Part shown: positions 7,747 to 14,515 of the stretch, piece by piece
Numbering within the stretch: the first letter of the stretch is position 1
Layout: each line of letters begins with the position of its first letter
NCBI GenBank assembly: GCA_934670025.1
Contig: CAKUOS010000034.1
Location: 1-23,831, forward strand
Direction: 5' to 3'
DNA from: an uncultured Oscillospiraceae bacterium
GTDB taxonomy: Bacteria > Bacillota > Clostridia > Oscillospirales > Oscillospiraceae
DNA: 23,831 bases
The notes under the pieces: model-generated
Databases searched by the model: none
Seen by the model: the letters and a program-made list of their open reading frames with translations, nothing else
Told to the model about the DNA's origin: nothing
Made by a program: the position numbers and the translations under genes

Positions 7747-7830
7747 AAAAGCGGGTACCCGTTTTTCTTTTGCAGTTCCTGCAAAAGAAAAGCGGGTACC
7801 CGTTTTTCTTTTGCAGTTCCTGCAAAAGAA
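7747..7830 (+). repeat. Tandem 41-bp palindromic repeat in the SLH gene leader
   Basis: Two identical copies of a 41-base unit (7747-7787 and 7788-7828) stand head to tail. Each holds the self-complementary word CGGGTACCCG flanked by A and T runs, and an 11-bp inverted repeat (TTCTTTTGCAG / CTGCAAAAGAA) with a 3-base loop. Across the two copies, 7752-7775 and 7779-7802 form a 24-bp stem with a single G-U pair and a TTC loop. All of it lies in the predicted 5' leader of the SLH gene, so it would fold in the transcript. The A-rich/T-rich flanks of the GGGTACCC core resemble a weak terminator. Confidence 0.9.
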
Positions 7831-7861
7831 TGTACCCTGTTAAAAAAGGAGAGGAATACAG

Positions 7862-10006
7862 ATGAAAAAACGAATAATCACGCTGCTTCTGGTGCTCGTG
7901 CTGGTCGTCAGCCTGCTGCCGGCCGGCGTGCTGGCCGGTGACGTTGAGGGCGGTGCTGATGCAGCGTACAAGATGAAGTATCAGATCATAGCCTATGACA
8001 ATGGTTATGACAAGTGGCCTAGCTGGGTCGCCAAAGCGGCATACGATACGACTTTTATTTGCACTGCGTGTGAGAAAGACCTGAACCATGCCGGTTATCA
8101 CCAGCTTCAAATCAGCAAGATCAAAGAAGAAGGTATCCCTGCGGTATTCAGAGCAACTGAAAAAATGGGAACCGAGCGGCAAATTGAAGAGCTGAAGAAC
8201 AACGTGATGTTCATTGGTTGGGCAGAGTATAATAACCCCAATCCGACGATTCGCAGCTTTGACGAACTGGGAACAGTAGATTTACCGAAAAAGTCAGATG
8301 GCTGGAGAACGATTTATCTTATTGCGGAGAGAGTCTATTTCAGCGCGCCGGAATGGGTTGACGTTGAGTGCATCTCCGACGGAAGTGGGCATGATGTAAA
8401 GACGTATGCTCTGACCAAAAACTCGTACAGCATAGGTATTGCCCATAAGAACGCGGACGGTAACTATACCTGTGAGTTGACAATTGACAAAGCGCCGTAT
8501 ATTGAAAAGTACAACGCAGACTACACCGATGTTCATACCAATGCGGTCCCAGAGGAAGAAACCGTGACCATCAACGTGACGCGCAAAAACGGCACGTGGA
8601 CGGCGGATGAAAAGGCGAAGATCACCGTTAAATGTATGCCTGACGCTCCGGAGGAAGACTTCTGGTCGTTCATCAACGCGGTCGACGTCAGCTGCACCAC
8701 CACGGCCGACCACGACAAGAAGAACTACGGCCTGCTGGCCGACACCTATGAGATCGGCGACGTTGCCAAAAACGCCGACGGCGTTTACACCGTGACCGGC
8801 ACCATCACCGACCCCGCCGCTTACGTCGGCGAGTTCAGCAACGCCCATAACAAGCTGCACGTCGAGGACACCGGCAGCACCTATACCTTCTCGGCCAAGT
8901 GGGATAAAGACCTTGAAAGATGGGAAATGACCAGCCATGCGCAGATCGTCGCGCGCTGCGAACCGGACGCGCCGACCGTCGACACCATCGAGGGTCTGGC
9001 CGCGGTCAAGGTCGACTGCATTGCCGACGATTCGCATAAGGACGAAATTTACGGCCTTGTGAAGGACACCTATATCCTCGGCGCACCGGCGTTTGAGGAC
9101 GGCAAATACGTCCTGACCGGCAAGGTCAACGTGCCCGACGGTTACGTCAAGGCGTATGCCGACGCGCACGGCGAGCACGAGCTCGACAAGGACAACAGCC
9201 CTGCGACCTTCAAGCTCGTCTGGAACGCGGAGCTCGGAAGATGGGAGCTGACGGAACTGGCGTTCATCGCTGTCAAGTGCCCCTCGGACGGCTATAACCC
9301 TGTTTCGCCCATCCTCGCGGCCCTGAACAAGACCGCGCCGAAGCTCAACACGCGAGAGCATTTTGCCTACGTGCAGGGCTATCCCGACGGCACGGTTCGC
9401 CCCTCTGGCAGCGTGACCCGCGCCGAGACGGCCGCCATCCTGTTCCGCCTCATGGACGCCTCCTCCCGCAGCCTGTATTACTCCACCGCCGCGGGCTTCC
9501 GCGACGTGGATTCCACGAAGTGGTATAACACTTACGTTGCGACCCTCAATAACGCCGGCGTCATCACCGACAGCCGCGACGGCTACTTCCGTCCCGACGC
9601 GGCCATTACGCGCGCGGAGCTTGCCGCCATGCTGGCGCAGTTCGCCGAGCAGAAGTCTGCCGCGATCTACTTCTCCGACGTTTCTTCGGGCTACTGGGCC
9701 GCGAAGGCCATCGCCCTGACCGCCGACCTCGGCTGGATCAACGGCTATCCGGACGGCACGTTCGGCCCTGACAAGACCGTTACCCGCGCGGAGCTGATGG
9801 CGATGATCAACCGCGCCACCGGCCGCGCGCCGAAGTCGGCCGACGCGCTCCTGACCGGCATGAAGACGTGGAAGGACAACGCGAACACCGGTGCATGGTA
9901 CTACCTCGACGTGCAGGAGGCCACGAACAGCCATTCCTACATGGTCAACCCTACCGAATACTGGACCGGCCTCGAAGCCGCCCCCAACTGGGCGCAGTAC
10001 GAATAA
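7862..10006 (+). CDS. SLH-domain surface protein with three 108-residue repeats
   Basis: A 714-residue secreted protein. Signal peptide at residues 1-25 (MKKRIITLLLVLVLVVSLLPAGVLA). Residues 26-165 form a unique region with one CxxC pair (FICTACEKDL). Three repeats of the kind common in Ruminococcaceae surface proteins begin at V166, V274 and V382, exactly 108 residues apart, each with the pattern V-x-V-x-C ... Y-x-L ... Y-x-I-G ... DG-x-Y ... followed by an aromatic/basic strand and an xKC or ARC ending. Residues about 498-665 hold three S-layer homology units with TRAE/TRAEL motifs (PSGSVTRAE, DAAITRAEL, DKTVTRAEL); the first lacks the usual FxDV front. SLH units bind the cell wall polymer, so the protein is displayed outside. 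AAGGAGAGG lies 7 bases before the ATG. The first 700 bases are clearly richer in A+T than the rest. Ligand unknown. Confidence 0.9.
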   Translation: MKKRIITLLLVLVLVVSLLPAGVLAGDVEGGADAAYKMKYQIIAYDNGYDKWPSWVAKAAYDTTFICTACEKDLNHAGYHQLQISKIKEEGIPAVFRATEKMGTERQIEELKNNVMFIGWAEYNNPNPTIRSFDELGTVDLPKKSDGWRTIYLIAERVYFSAPEWVDVECISDGSGHDVKTYALTKNSYSIGIAHKNADGNYTCELTIDKAPYIEKYNADYTDVHTNAVPEEETVTINVTRKNGTWTADEKAKITVKCMPDAPEEDFWSFINAVDVSCTTTADHDKKNYGLLADTYEIGDVAKNADGVYTVTGTITDPAAYVGEFSNAHNKLHVEDTGSTYTFSAKWDKDLERWEMTSHAQIVARCEPDAPTVDTIEGLAAVKVDCIADDSHKDEIYGLVKDTYILGAPAFEDGKYVLTGKVNVPDGYVKAYADAHGEHELDKDNSPATFKLVWNAELGRWELTELAFIAVKCPSDGYNPVSPILAALNKTAPKLNTREHFAYVQGYPDGTVRPSGSVTRAETAAILFRLMDASSRSLYYSTAAGFRDVDSTKWYNTYVATLNNAGVITDSRDGYFRPDAAITRAELAAMLAQFAEQKSAAIYFSDVSSGYWAAKAIALTADLGWINGYPDGTFGPDKTVTRAELMAMINRATGRAPKSADALLTGMKTWKDNANTGAWYYLDVQEATNSHSYMVNPTEYWTGLEAAPNWAQYE

Positions 10007-10012
10007 GCGTTA

Positions 10013-10051
10013 TCAAAAAAGGAACCATCCGAAAGGATGGTTCCTTTTTGA
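10013..10051 (+). terminator. Intrinsic terminator of the SLH gene
   Basis: GGAACCATCC (10021-10030), loop GAAA and the exact complement (10035-10044) followed by TTTTT, with AAAAAA before the stem. It begins 7 bases after the SLH stop codon. The A and T flanks would also allow some function on the minus strand for the Cys-rich gene. Confidence 0.93.
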
Positions 10052-10096
10052 TGCCCGCAAAAATTTTCCGGGGAGGTCGGGCCGACAGAGCCGTCA

Positions 10097-10106
10097 GCCC
10101 CTACAT
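10097..10106 (-). repeat. Right copy of the 10-base inverted repeat flanking the SLH locus
   Basis: GCCCCTACAT is the reverse complement of 7607-7616. The rest of the gap between the SLH terminator and the Cys-rich gene shows only a short GTCGG/CCGAC hairpin and no gene. Confidence 0.35.
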
Positions 10107-10122
10107 AGGAATGAAAAGCAAC

Positions 10123-10329
10123 TCAGAGCGAAAAATCGGCGTCGGAATGCTCGTTTTTCAGCGGCGCGGGCCGCCCGGGGATCCGCTTGAGCGGATCGTA
10201 GCGGAAGCGGCGGCAATGGTGCTCGCACGGCACGACGCCGTAGTGCTGACAGACCATCGTCTCCTCGTCGATCTTCCCGGCATATTGACAATAGGTGCAA
10301 AAACGCTCGATCTTTTTTCGAAACAGCAT
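10123..10329 (-). CDS. Small cysteine-rich protein, function unknown
   Basis: A 68-residue protein with five cysteines and two histidines in a zinc-finger-like layout: CTYC at 11-14, C27, then C35 and C39 in PCEHHC. After this comes RRFRYDPLKRIPGRP and an acidic C-terminus (DADFSL). From memory of the family, small proteins of this layout with the RYDPLKR block are widespread in Clostridia and remain unnamed; metal binding is an inference. The ribosome site AAGGAAGG is 9 bases before the ATG. It starts 35 bases after the YlbJ-like gene on the same strand, so cotranscription with a sporulation gene is plausible. Clear as a gene, unknown in role. Confidence 0.82.
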   Translation of the reverse strand: MLFRKKIERFCTYCQYAGKIDEETMVCQHYGVVPCEHHCRRFRYDPLKRIPGRPAPLKNEHSDADFSL

Positions 10330-10363
10330 GACGCGCGGCCTTCCTTTTGTGTGTTCTGTGCCT

Positions 10364-10369
10364 ATTATA
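10364..10369 (-). promoter_or_regulatory. Possible -10 element for the Cys-rich gene
   Basis: TATAAT on the minus strand, overlapping the stop codon of the YlbJ-like gene, about 35 bases before the small Cys-rich gene. The -35 side is poor, so it is only a candidate internal promoter. Confidence 0.35.
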
Positions 10370-11441
10370 CATACTTCCGCGCGGAAATGCTATGGTATTT
10401 TTTGCGAAGATACAGACACGCACAGGTACACAGCAGCAGCGTTCCGGATCGCCACAGCGAAAGCGTCCCGCAGCCCGCGAGGACCGGCGCGCACCAGCGT
10501 TCGGCGTGCAGAAGCAGCGACAGCGGCAGACTTATCGCGCCCGCAGCGCCCGCTTGCAGCAGCTTGTACGGCAGCAGGTATTTGCCGCGCAGCCCGGATT
10601 CCTGCACGGCGGCCTCCGTCTGCATGAGGATGCTGCACCCGCCGAACGAGAGGAGCATTGAGGCAAGCATGAGTTTTATGTTAACCGAAAGACCGCAATC
10701 CGCCAGCGCTGCGCACCCAGCCGAAAGCTCCAGCGCGCCGAGCACCGCGGGCCGCAGTGCGTCCGGAAGCGCAGACCCGGCCAGCGCGAGCACATAAGCG
10801 GAAACGACGGAAAACACCGTCACGTACATACAGATGCGCAGAGCGCTCCAGCCTGCGCGCTGTACGGAGGCAGCGAACGCGGCCGCGAAGCTCTCCGGTT
10901 CCTCCCCGCGCGGCGGCATGACCGCCGCGCGGGGCTTTTTGCCGGTCAGGCGGCAGATGATAAGCGCGGAAAGCAGCTGTACGGCATATAAAAACGCGCC
11001 GGCCGCCGCGCTTTTGAAGACCGCGCCGCCGAGCACGCCGAAGATGAACGACGGCCCGGCCTGGTTGCACACGGCAAGCGCGTGCTCGGCCTCGCCGGCG
11101 CGCAGCTGCTTTTTTTCGTAAAGACCGGCCACGATCTGCGCGCCCGCCGGGTAGCCCCCGGCAAGTCCGAGGAGAAACGCCGTGCCCGCCTGCGGCGGAA
11201 GGTGCAGCAGCGCGGCGGCAGGCCCCGCGAGGTGCTGCGAGAGGCGCGCGCAGACGCCAAGCTCCACGAGCAGGCCGCTGCACACAAAAAACGGGAACAG
11301 CGACGGCAGGATCACATTTGCGCACAGCGTCAGTCCGCTGCGCACGCCGTTTGCCGCAAGCTGCGGCGTCAGAATGAGCGCGAGCAGCGCTGCGGGCAGC
11401 GTCAGCGCTTCGAGAAATGTCCGGACCCGGCGCAGGTTCAT
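10365..11441 (-). CDS. YlbJ-like sporulation integral membrane protein
   Basis: A 358-residue, very hydrophobic protein with about eight membrane helices. It has the nucleoside-recognition/Gate-type words of the YlbJ family: NVILPSLFPFFVCSGLL near residue 44, and GLAGGYPAGAQIVAGLYEKK and CNQAGPSFIFG in the first half. YlbJ of Bacillus subtilis is made in the mother cell under sigma E and is needed for heat-resistant spores; its substrate is unknown. The protein is about 50 residues shorter than Bacillus YlbJ. The ATG at 11441 is chosen over 11447 because GGAGG then lies 8 bases upstream instead of almost touching the start. It is divergent from the yqfC-yqfD sporulation genes, which supports the assignment. 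Confidence 0.8.
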   Translation of the reverse strand: MNLRRVRTFLEALTLPAALLALILTPQLAANGVRSGLTLCANVILPSLFPFFVCSGLLVELGVCARLSQHLAGPAAALLHLPPQAGTAFLLGLAGGYPAGAQIVAGLYEKKQLRAGEAEHALAVCNQAGPSFIFGVLGGAVFKSAAAGAFLYAVQLLSALIICRLTGKKPRAAVMPPRGEEPESFAAAFAASVQRAGWSALRICMYVTVFSVVSAYVLALAGSALPDALRPAVLGALELSAGCAALADCGLSVNIKLMLASMLLSFGGCSILMQTEAAVQESGLRGKYLLPYKLLQAGAAGAISLPLSLLLHAERWCAPVLAGCGTLSLWRSGTLLLCTCACLYLRKKYHSISARKYV

Positions 11442-11462
11442 TTGCATCCCCTCCCGGAATAA

Positions 11463-11470
11463 AGCGTATG
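11463..11470 (-). promoter_or_regulatory. Possible sigma-E type -10 element for the YlbJ-like gene
   Basis: CATACGCT on the minus strand matches the sigma-E -10 pattern CATACANT at seven of eight places and lies 21 bases before the start codon; the -35 side (around ACTAAT, 14 bases further) is weak. The 98-base gap to yqfC should hold both divergent sporulation promoters; on the + strand only CATAGGAT near 11500 is a faint candidate. Confidence 0.35.
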
Positions 11471-11539
11471 CAAAGCAGGAAAGAATTAGTCCGCGCGGCC
11501 ATAGGATAGGGCAGGAACGAACGGAAAGGGGAAACTTTT

Positions 11540-11836
11540 ATGAATCTGCGCTCCTGTCTGGCGGGCGTGTCCATGTGGCTCGGACTTCCCGCGGATGTGG
11601 CGGCGGGACTGCCGCGCATCGAACTCGACGGCTTCCGCGCGTGCTCCATCGACCAGCATACGGGCATTCTGGAATACAGCCGCGAGCAGATCGTTGTCGG
11701 GCTGAACATCGGCCGCGTGCAGATCTGCGGCCACGGACTCGAGATCCGCCTCATGCACCGCGACCGGCTGACGATCGCCGGGCATATCACGTCGCTTTCA
11801 TATACGGAAGGAGGCTTGGCCGGGTGTGGCAGGTGA
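11540..11836 (+). CDS. yqfC: Sporulation protein YqfC
   Basis: A 98-residue protein of the YqfC family: LGLPADVAAGLPRIELDGFRAC, then the strand-rich region SIDQHTGILEYSREQIVVGLN and IRLMHRDRLTIAGHI. In Bacillus yqfC is expressed with yqfD in the sporulating mother cell; together with YqfD it belongs to the conserved sporulation set, though its action is not known. An AAGGGG ribosome site precedes the ATG. The final 13 bases overlap yqfD. Order yqfC-yqfD-phoH is the normal Firmicutes order, which makes the call firm. Confidence 0.9.
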   Translation: MNLRSCLAGVSMWLGLPADVAAGLPRIELDGFRACSIDQHTGILEYSREQIVVGLNIGRVQICGHGLEIRLMHRDRLTIAGHITSLSYTEGGLAGCGR

Positions 11837-13011
11837 TCTGGTTTTTTCTCGGCGTGTCCCGGCTGCGCGTGACGGGCGCAAGCCCGGAGTGGGTGCTGCG
11901 CCGGCTGGCAGAAAAGCGCATCGCATTCCGGTTTGAAGAGAAACCGGACGACTTTACGGCAGACATTGTCGTACTGCGCCGCGACGAGGACCGCGCGGCC
12001 GCGTGCATCCGCGCGGGCGGCTGCGACTGCGCGGTAACGGCGCACGGCGGGTTCGGTACGGTCTTTGGCGGGCTTCGCAGACGGCCGGTACTGTTGGCGC
12101 TGCTGCTTGCGGCTGTCGCAGCGGCAGTCATCGTGCCGAAATTTGTGTTTTTTTATGAGGTCGAGGGCAATGAGACGGTTCCAAGCGCGCAGATCCTGCG
12201 CGAGTTGGACGCGCTCGGCGTCGGATTTGGAACTTACGGGCCGTCCATCCAGCCGCAGGAACTCAAAAACCAGATGCTGCTGCGCATCGGGAAGCTCCAA
12301 TGGCTGACCGTGCAGCAGAGCGGTATGTGCGCGCGCGTCGTGGTGCGCGAACGCCCGGAGAAGGAGCCTGTGCTTGACCGGAAGACGCCGCAGAATGTCG
12401 TTGCGTCGCGCGCAGGCGTTCTGACGCGCGTGATCGCCGAAAACGGAAACTGCCTCTGCGCGCCCGGACAGGCGGTCACGGCAGGGGAGCTGCTCGTCTC
12501 TGCGTATACGGATCTCGGCTACCGCGTCCGCGCCGTCGCCGCGCGGGCGGAGATCTATGCGCAGACGATCCGCAGCGCGGTCTGCGTGCGTCCGGACACG
12601 GCGCAGTACAAGGTGCGCGCGGAAAAGAGCCGGTATGCCGTCGGTCTGCTTGCCGGGCGGCGCAGAGTGACACTCTTCGGCGGCGCGGACACGGGAGAAT
12701 TCTGCGAAAAAGAGACAAAACGATATATGCTGACGCTGCCGGGCGGGTTTTCTTTGCCGTTGGGGATTGAAATTACAAGGATTTGTGAGTATGATACAAG
12801 AGAAGAAAAACTGCGGGAAGACGACGTGCGCGCGCAGCTGCTTGCATACTGCGAGGCGGACGCGCGGCGTGATATGATCGCCGGGACGATCCTGCGCGTG
12901 ACCCCGGCGCTGACACGCGAAGACGGCGTCTTTCGGCTTGATTGCCGGATGCAGTGCGAAGAAATGATTGCCCGCGTACAGCCGGCAAGTCTGAAGGAAG
13001 CGATCGAATGA
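11824..13011 (+). CDS. yqfD: Sporulation protein YqfD
   Basis: A 395-residue protein with an N-terminal cytoplasmic region of about 85 residues, one membrane helix (about residues 86-104, PVLLALLLAAVAAAVIVP) and a large outer domain beginning with the family words FVFFYEVEGNETVPSAQILREL and ending in two strand-rich units. The start is GTG at 11824, because AAGGAGG (11808-11814) lies 9 bases before it and translation from it gives the usual VWQVIWFFLG opening; the open frame further upstream is antisense to the YlbJ-like gene. YqfD is a mother-cell sporulation protein with a POTRA/FtsQ-like flavour. It overlaps yqfC by 13 bases and phoH by 4. Confidence 0.92.
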   Translation: MWQVIWFFLGVSRLRVTGASPEWVLRRLAEKRIAFRFEEKPDDFTADIVVLRRDEDRAAACIRAGGCDCAVTAHGGFGTVFGGLRRRPVLLALLLAAVAAAVIVPKFVFFYEVEGNETVPSAQILRELDALGVGFGTYGPSIQPQELKNQMLLRIGKLQWLTVQQSGMCARVVVRERPEKEPVLDRKTPQNVVASRAGVLTRVIAENGNCLCAPGQAVTAGELLVSAYTDLGYRVRAVAARAEIYAQTIRSAVCVRPDTAQYKVRAEKSRYAVGLLAGRRRVTLFGGADTGEFCEKETKRYMLTLPGGFSLPLGIEITRICEYDTREEKLREDDVRAQLLAYCEADARRDMIAGTILRVTPALTREDGVFRLDCRMQCEEMIARVQPASLKEAIE

Positions 13012-14024
13012 CAGAACGAACCATCAACGCCGAGCGCGTCGAGCAGCTGATCGACGTATTCGGCTCCTTTGACGAGAATATCCGCAGGATCGAGGACGCC
13101 TTCGGCGTCAGGATCACGAACCGCAACAACGAGCTGAAGGTCGCGGGCGACGAGGAGGCCGCCGACAAGGGCTGCCGCGCCATCGAGGCGCTGCTGGCGC
13201 TGTCGGCCAAGGGTGAGGAGATCGACGAGCAGAAGGTGCGCTATCTCATCGGCCTCGTCAACAGCGGCAACGAGGATCAGGTCAGCAAGATGGCCAAGGA
13301 CGTCGTCTGCGTGACGGCCAAGGGCCGCCCCGTCAAGGCCAAGACTATCGGACAGCAGAATTATCTCAAGGCCATCGAGAAAAATACCATTACGATCGGC
13401 GTCGGCCCGGCCGGTACGGGCAAGACGTATCTGGCCGTGGCGGAGGCTGTGGCTGCGTTCCGCGCCAAGACGGTCAACCGCATCATCCTGACGCGCCCGG
13501 CTGTCGAGGCGGGCGAGCGGCTGGGCTTTCTGCCGGGCGATCTGCAAAACAAGGTCGATCCGTATCTGCGTCCGCTGTATGACGCGCTGTTTGATATGCT
13601 GGGGCCCGAGACGTATGGAAAGTATCTCGAACGCGGCAACATCGAGGTCGCGCCGCTGGCGTATATGCGCGGCCGCACGCTCGACGACAGCTTTATCATC
13701 CTCGATGAGGCGCAGAATACCACGCGCGAGCAGATGAAGATGTTCCTCACGCGCCTCGGCTTCGGCTCGAAGATCGTCATCACCGGCGATATCACGCAGA
13801 TCGACCTGCCGGGCGACAAAGTCAGCGGCCTGAAGGAGGCCATCCGCGTGCTCGACGGCGTGGAGGATATCCAGATCTGCCGTCTGACGCCCGCCGACGT
13901 TGTGCGCCACGTGCTGGTGCAGCGCATCGTCGCGGCGTATGACAACTATGAAAAAACGCGCATTCCGGACGAGCACGCCCGGAAATTCACAAAGAAACCG
14001 GAGGCAAAGAGGGAACGGAAATGA
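13008..14024 (+). CDS. phoH: PhoH-family ATPase
   Basis: A 338-residue protein with an N-terminal KH-like part (residues 1-65, VFGSFDENIRRIEDAFGVRIT) and a P-loop ATPase domain with Walker A GPAGTGKT (133-140), RIILTRPAVEAGERLGFLPG (158-177) and Walker B FIILDEAQN (229-237), then SKIVITGDITQIDLP. PhoH proteins are RNA-linked ATPases/helicases that usually stand beside ybeY. The ATG at 13008 shares bases with the yqfD stop (ATGA) and has AAGGAAG before it; longer readings begin inside yqfD. The c-di-AMP phosphodiesterase gene pgpH, which lies between phoH and ybeY in Bacillus, is absent. Confidence 0.95.
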   Translation: MTERTINAERVEQLIDVFGSFDENIRRIEDAFGVRITNRNNELKVAGDEEAADKGCRAIEALLALSAKGEEIDEQKVRYLIGLVNSGNEDQVSKMAKDVVCVTAKGRPVKAKTIGQQNYLKAIEKNTITIGVGPAGTGKTYLAVAEAVAAFRAKTVNRIILTRPAVEAGERLGFLPGDLQNKVDPYLRPLYDALFDMLGPETYGKYLERGNIEVAPLAYMRGRTLDDSFIILDEAQNTTREQMKMFLTRLGFGSKIVITGDITQIDLPGDKVSGLKEAIRVLDGVEDIQICRLTPADVVRHVLVQRIVAAYDNYEKTRIPDEHARKFTKKPEAKRERK

Positions 14025-14515
14025 AGCATCGTATTGTGATCCGCAGCGAAAAGAGCGGCTTGCAGGATCTGGCGCTCAAACAGCAGATATCCAAATGCAT
14101 CACGGCGGCGCTGCGTGTGCAGGGCGTCGACACGCCGTGTGAGATCAATGTGCTCGTTACCGACGACGCGGGCATCCGCGCCATCAACAATGCCTACCGC
14201 AAGATCGACCGCGCGACGGATGTGCTGTCGTTCCCGATGTTCGAGCTGACGCCGGGGGAGCTTCCTGCGTCGTGGGAGGAATATAAGGATCCCGATACCG
14301 GTCTCGTGCCGCTGGGCGATATGGCCATCAGTCTCGAACGGGCAAAGGCGCAGGCGGAGGAATTCGGCCACAGCGCGCGCCGCGAGGTCGGGTATCTGAC
14401 GATCCATTCCATTCTGCATCTGCTGGGCTACGACCATGTCGATGAAGGCCCGATGAAAAAGCAGATGCGCGCCGCGGAGGAACGGATCCTCGCGGAGATC
14501 GAGCTGCCGCGATGA
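14021..14515 (+). CDS. ybeY: Endoribonuclease YbeY (rRNA maturation)
   Basis: A 164-residue metal-dependent RNase involved in 16S rRNA 3'-end maturation and ribosome quality control. The zinc motif H-x3-H-x5-H is complete (His129, His133, His139 in HSILHLLGYDH), followed by DEGPMKKQMRAAEERIL. Upstream, NNAYRKIDRATDVLSFP and LGDMAISLERA are also diagnostic. The start overlaps phoH by ATGA, and the gene ends in another ATGA overlap with the acetyltransferase. Full length. Confidence 0.96.
   Translation: MKHRIVIRSEKSGLQDLALKQQISKCITAALRVQGVDTPCEINVLVTDDAGIRAINNAYRKIDRATDVLSFPMFELTPGELPASWEEYKDPDTGLVPLGDMAISLERAKAQAEEFGHSARREVGYLTIHSILHLLGYDHVDEGPMKKQMRAAEERILAEIELPR

Noticed and set aside
7747..7830. 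Possible small CRISPR array
   Set aside because: Two identical units directly abut without spacers and no cas genes are nearby; it is a tandem palindromic repeat.
7718..8182. 154-codon minus-strand frame across the SLH promoter and leader repeat
   Set aside because: The repeated LQKKNGYP-like words are only the translated palindromic repeat; there is no ribosome site and the strand opposes the SLH gene.
8294..9934. 546-codon minus-strand frame opposite the SLH gene
   Set aside because: Shadow of the SLH gene's GC-rich codons; no ribosome site or recognisable domain.
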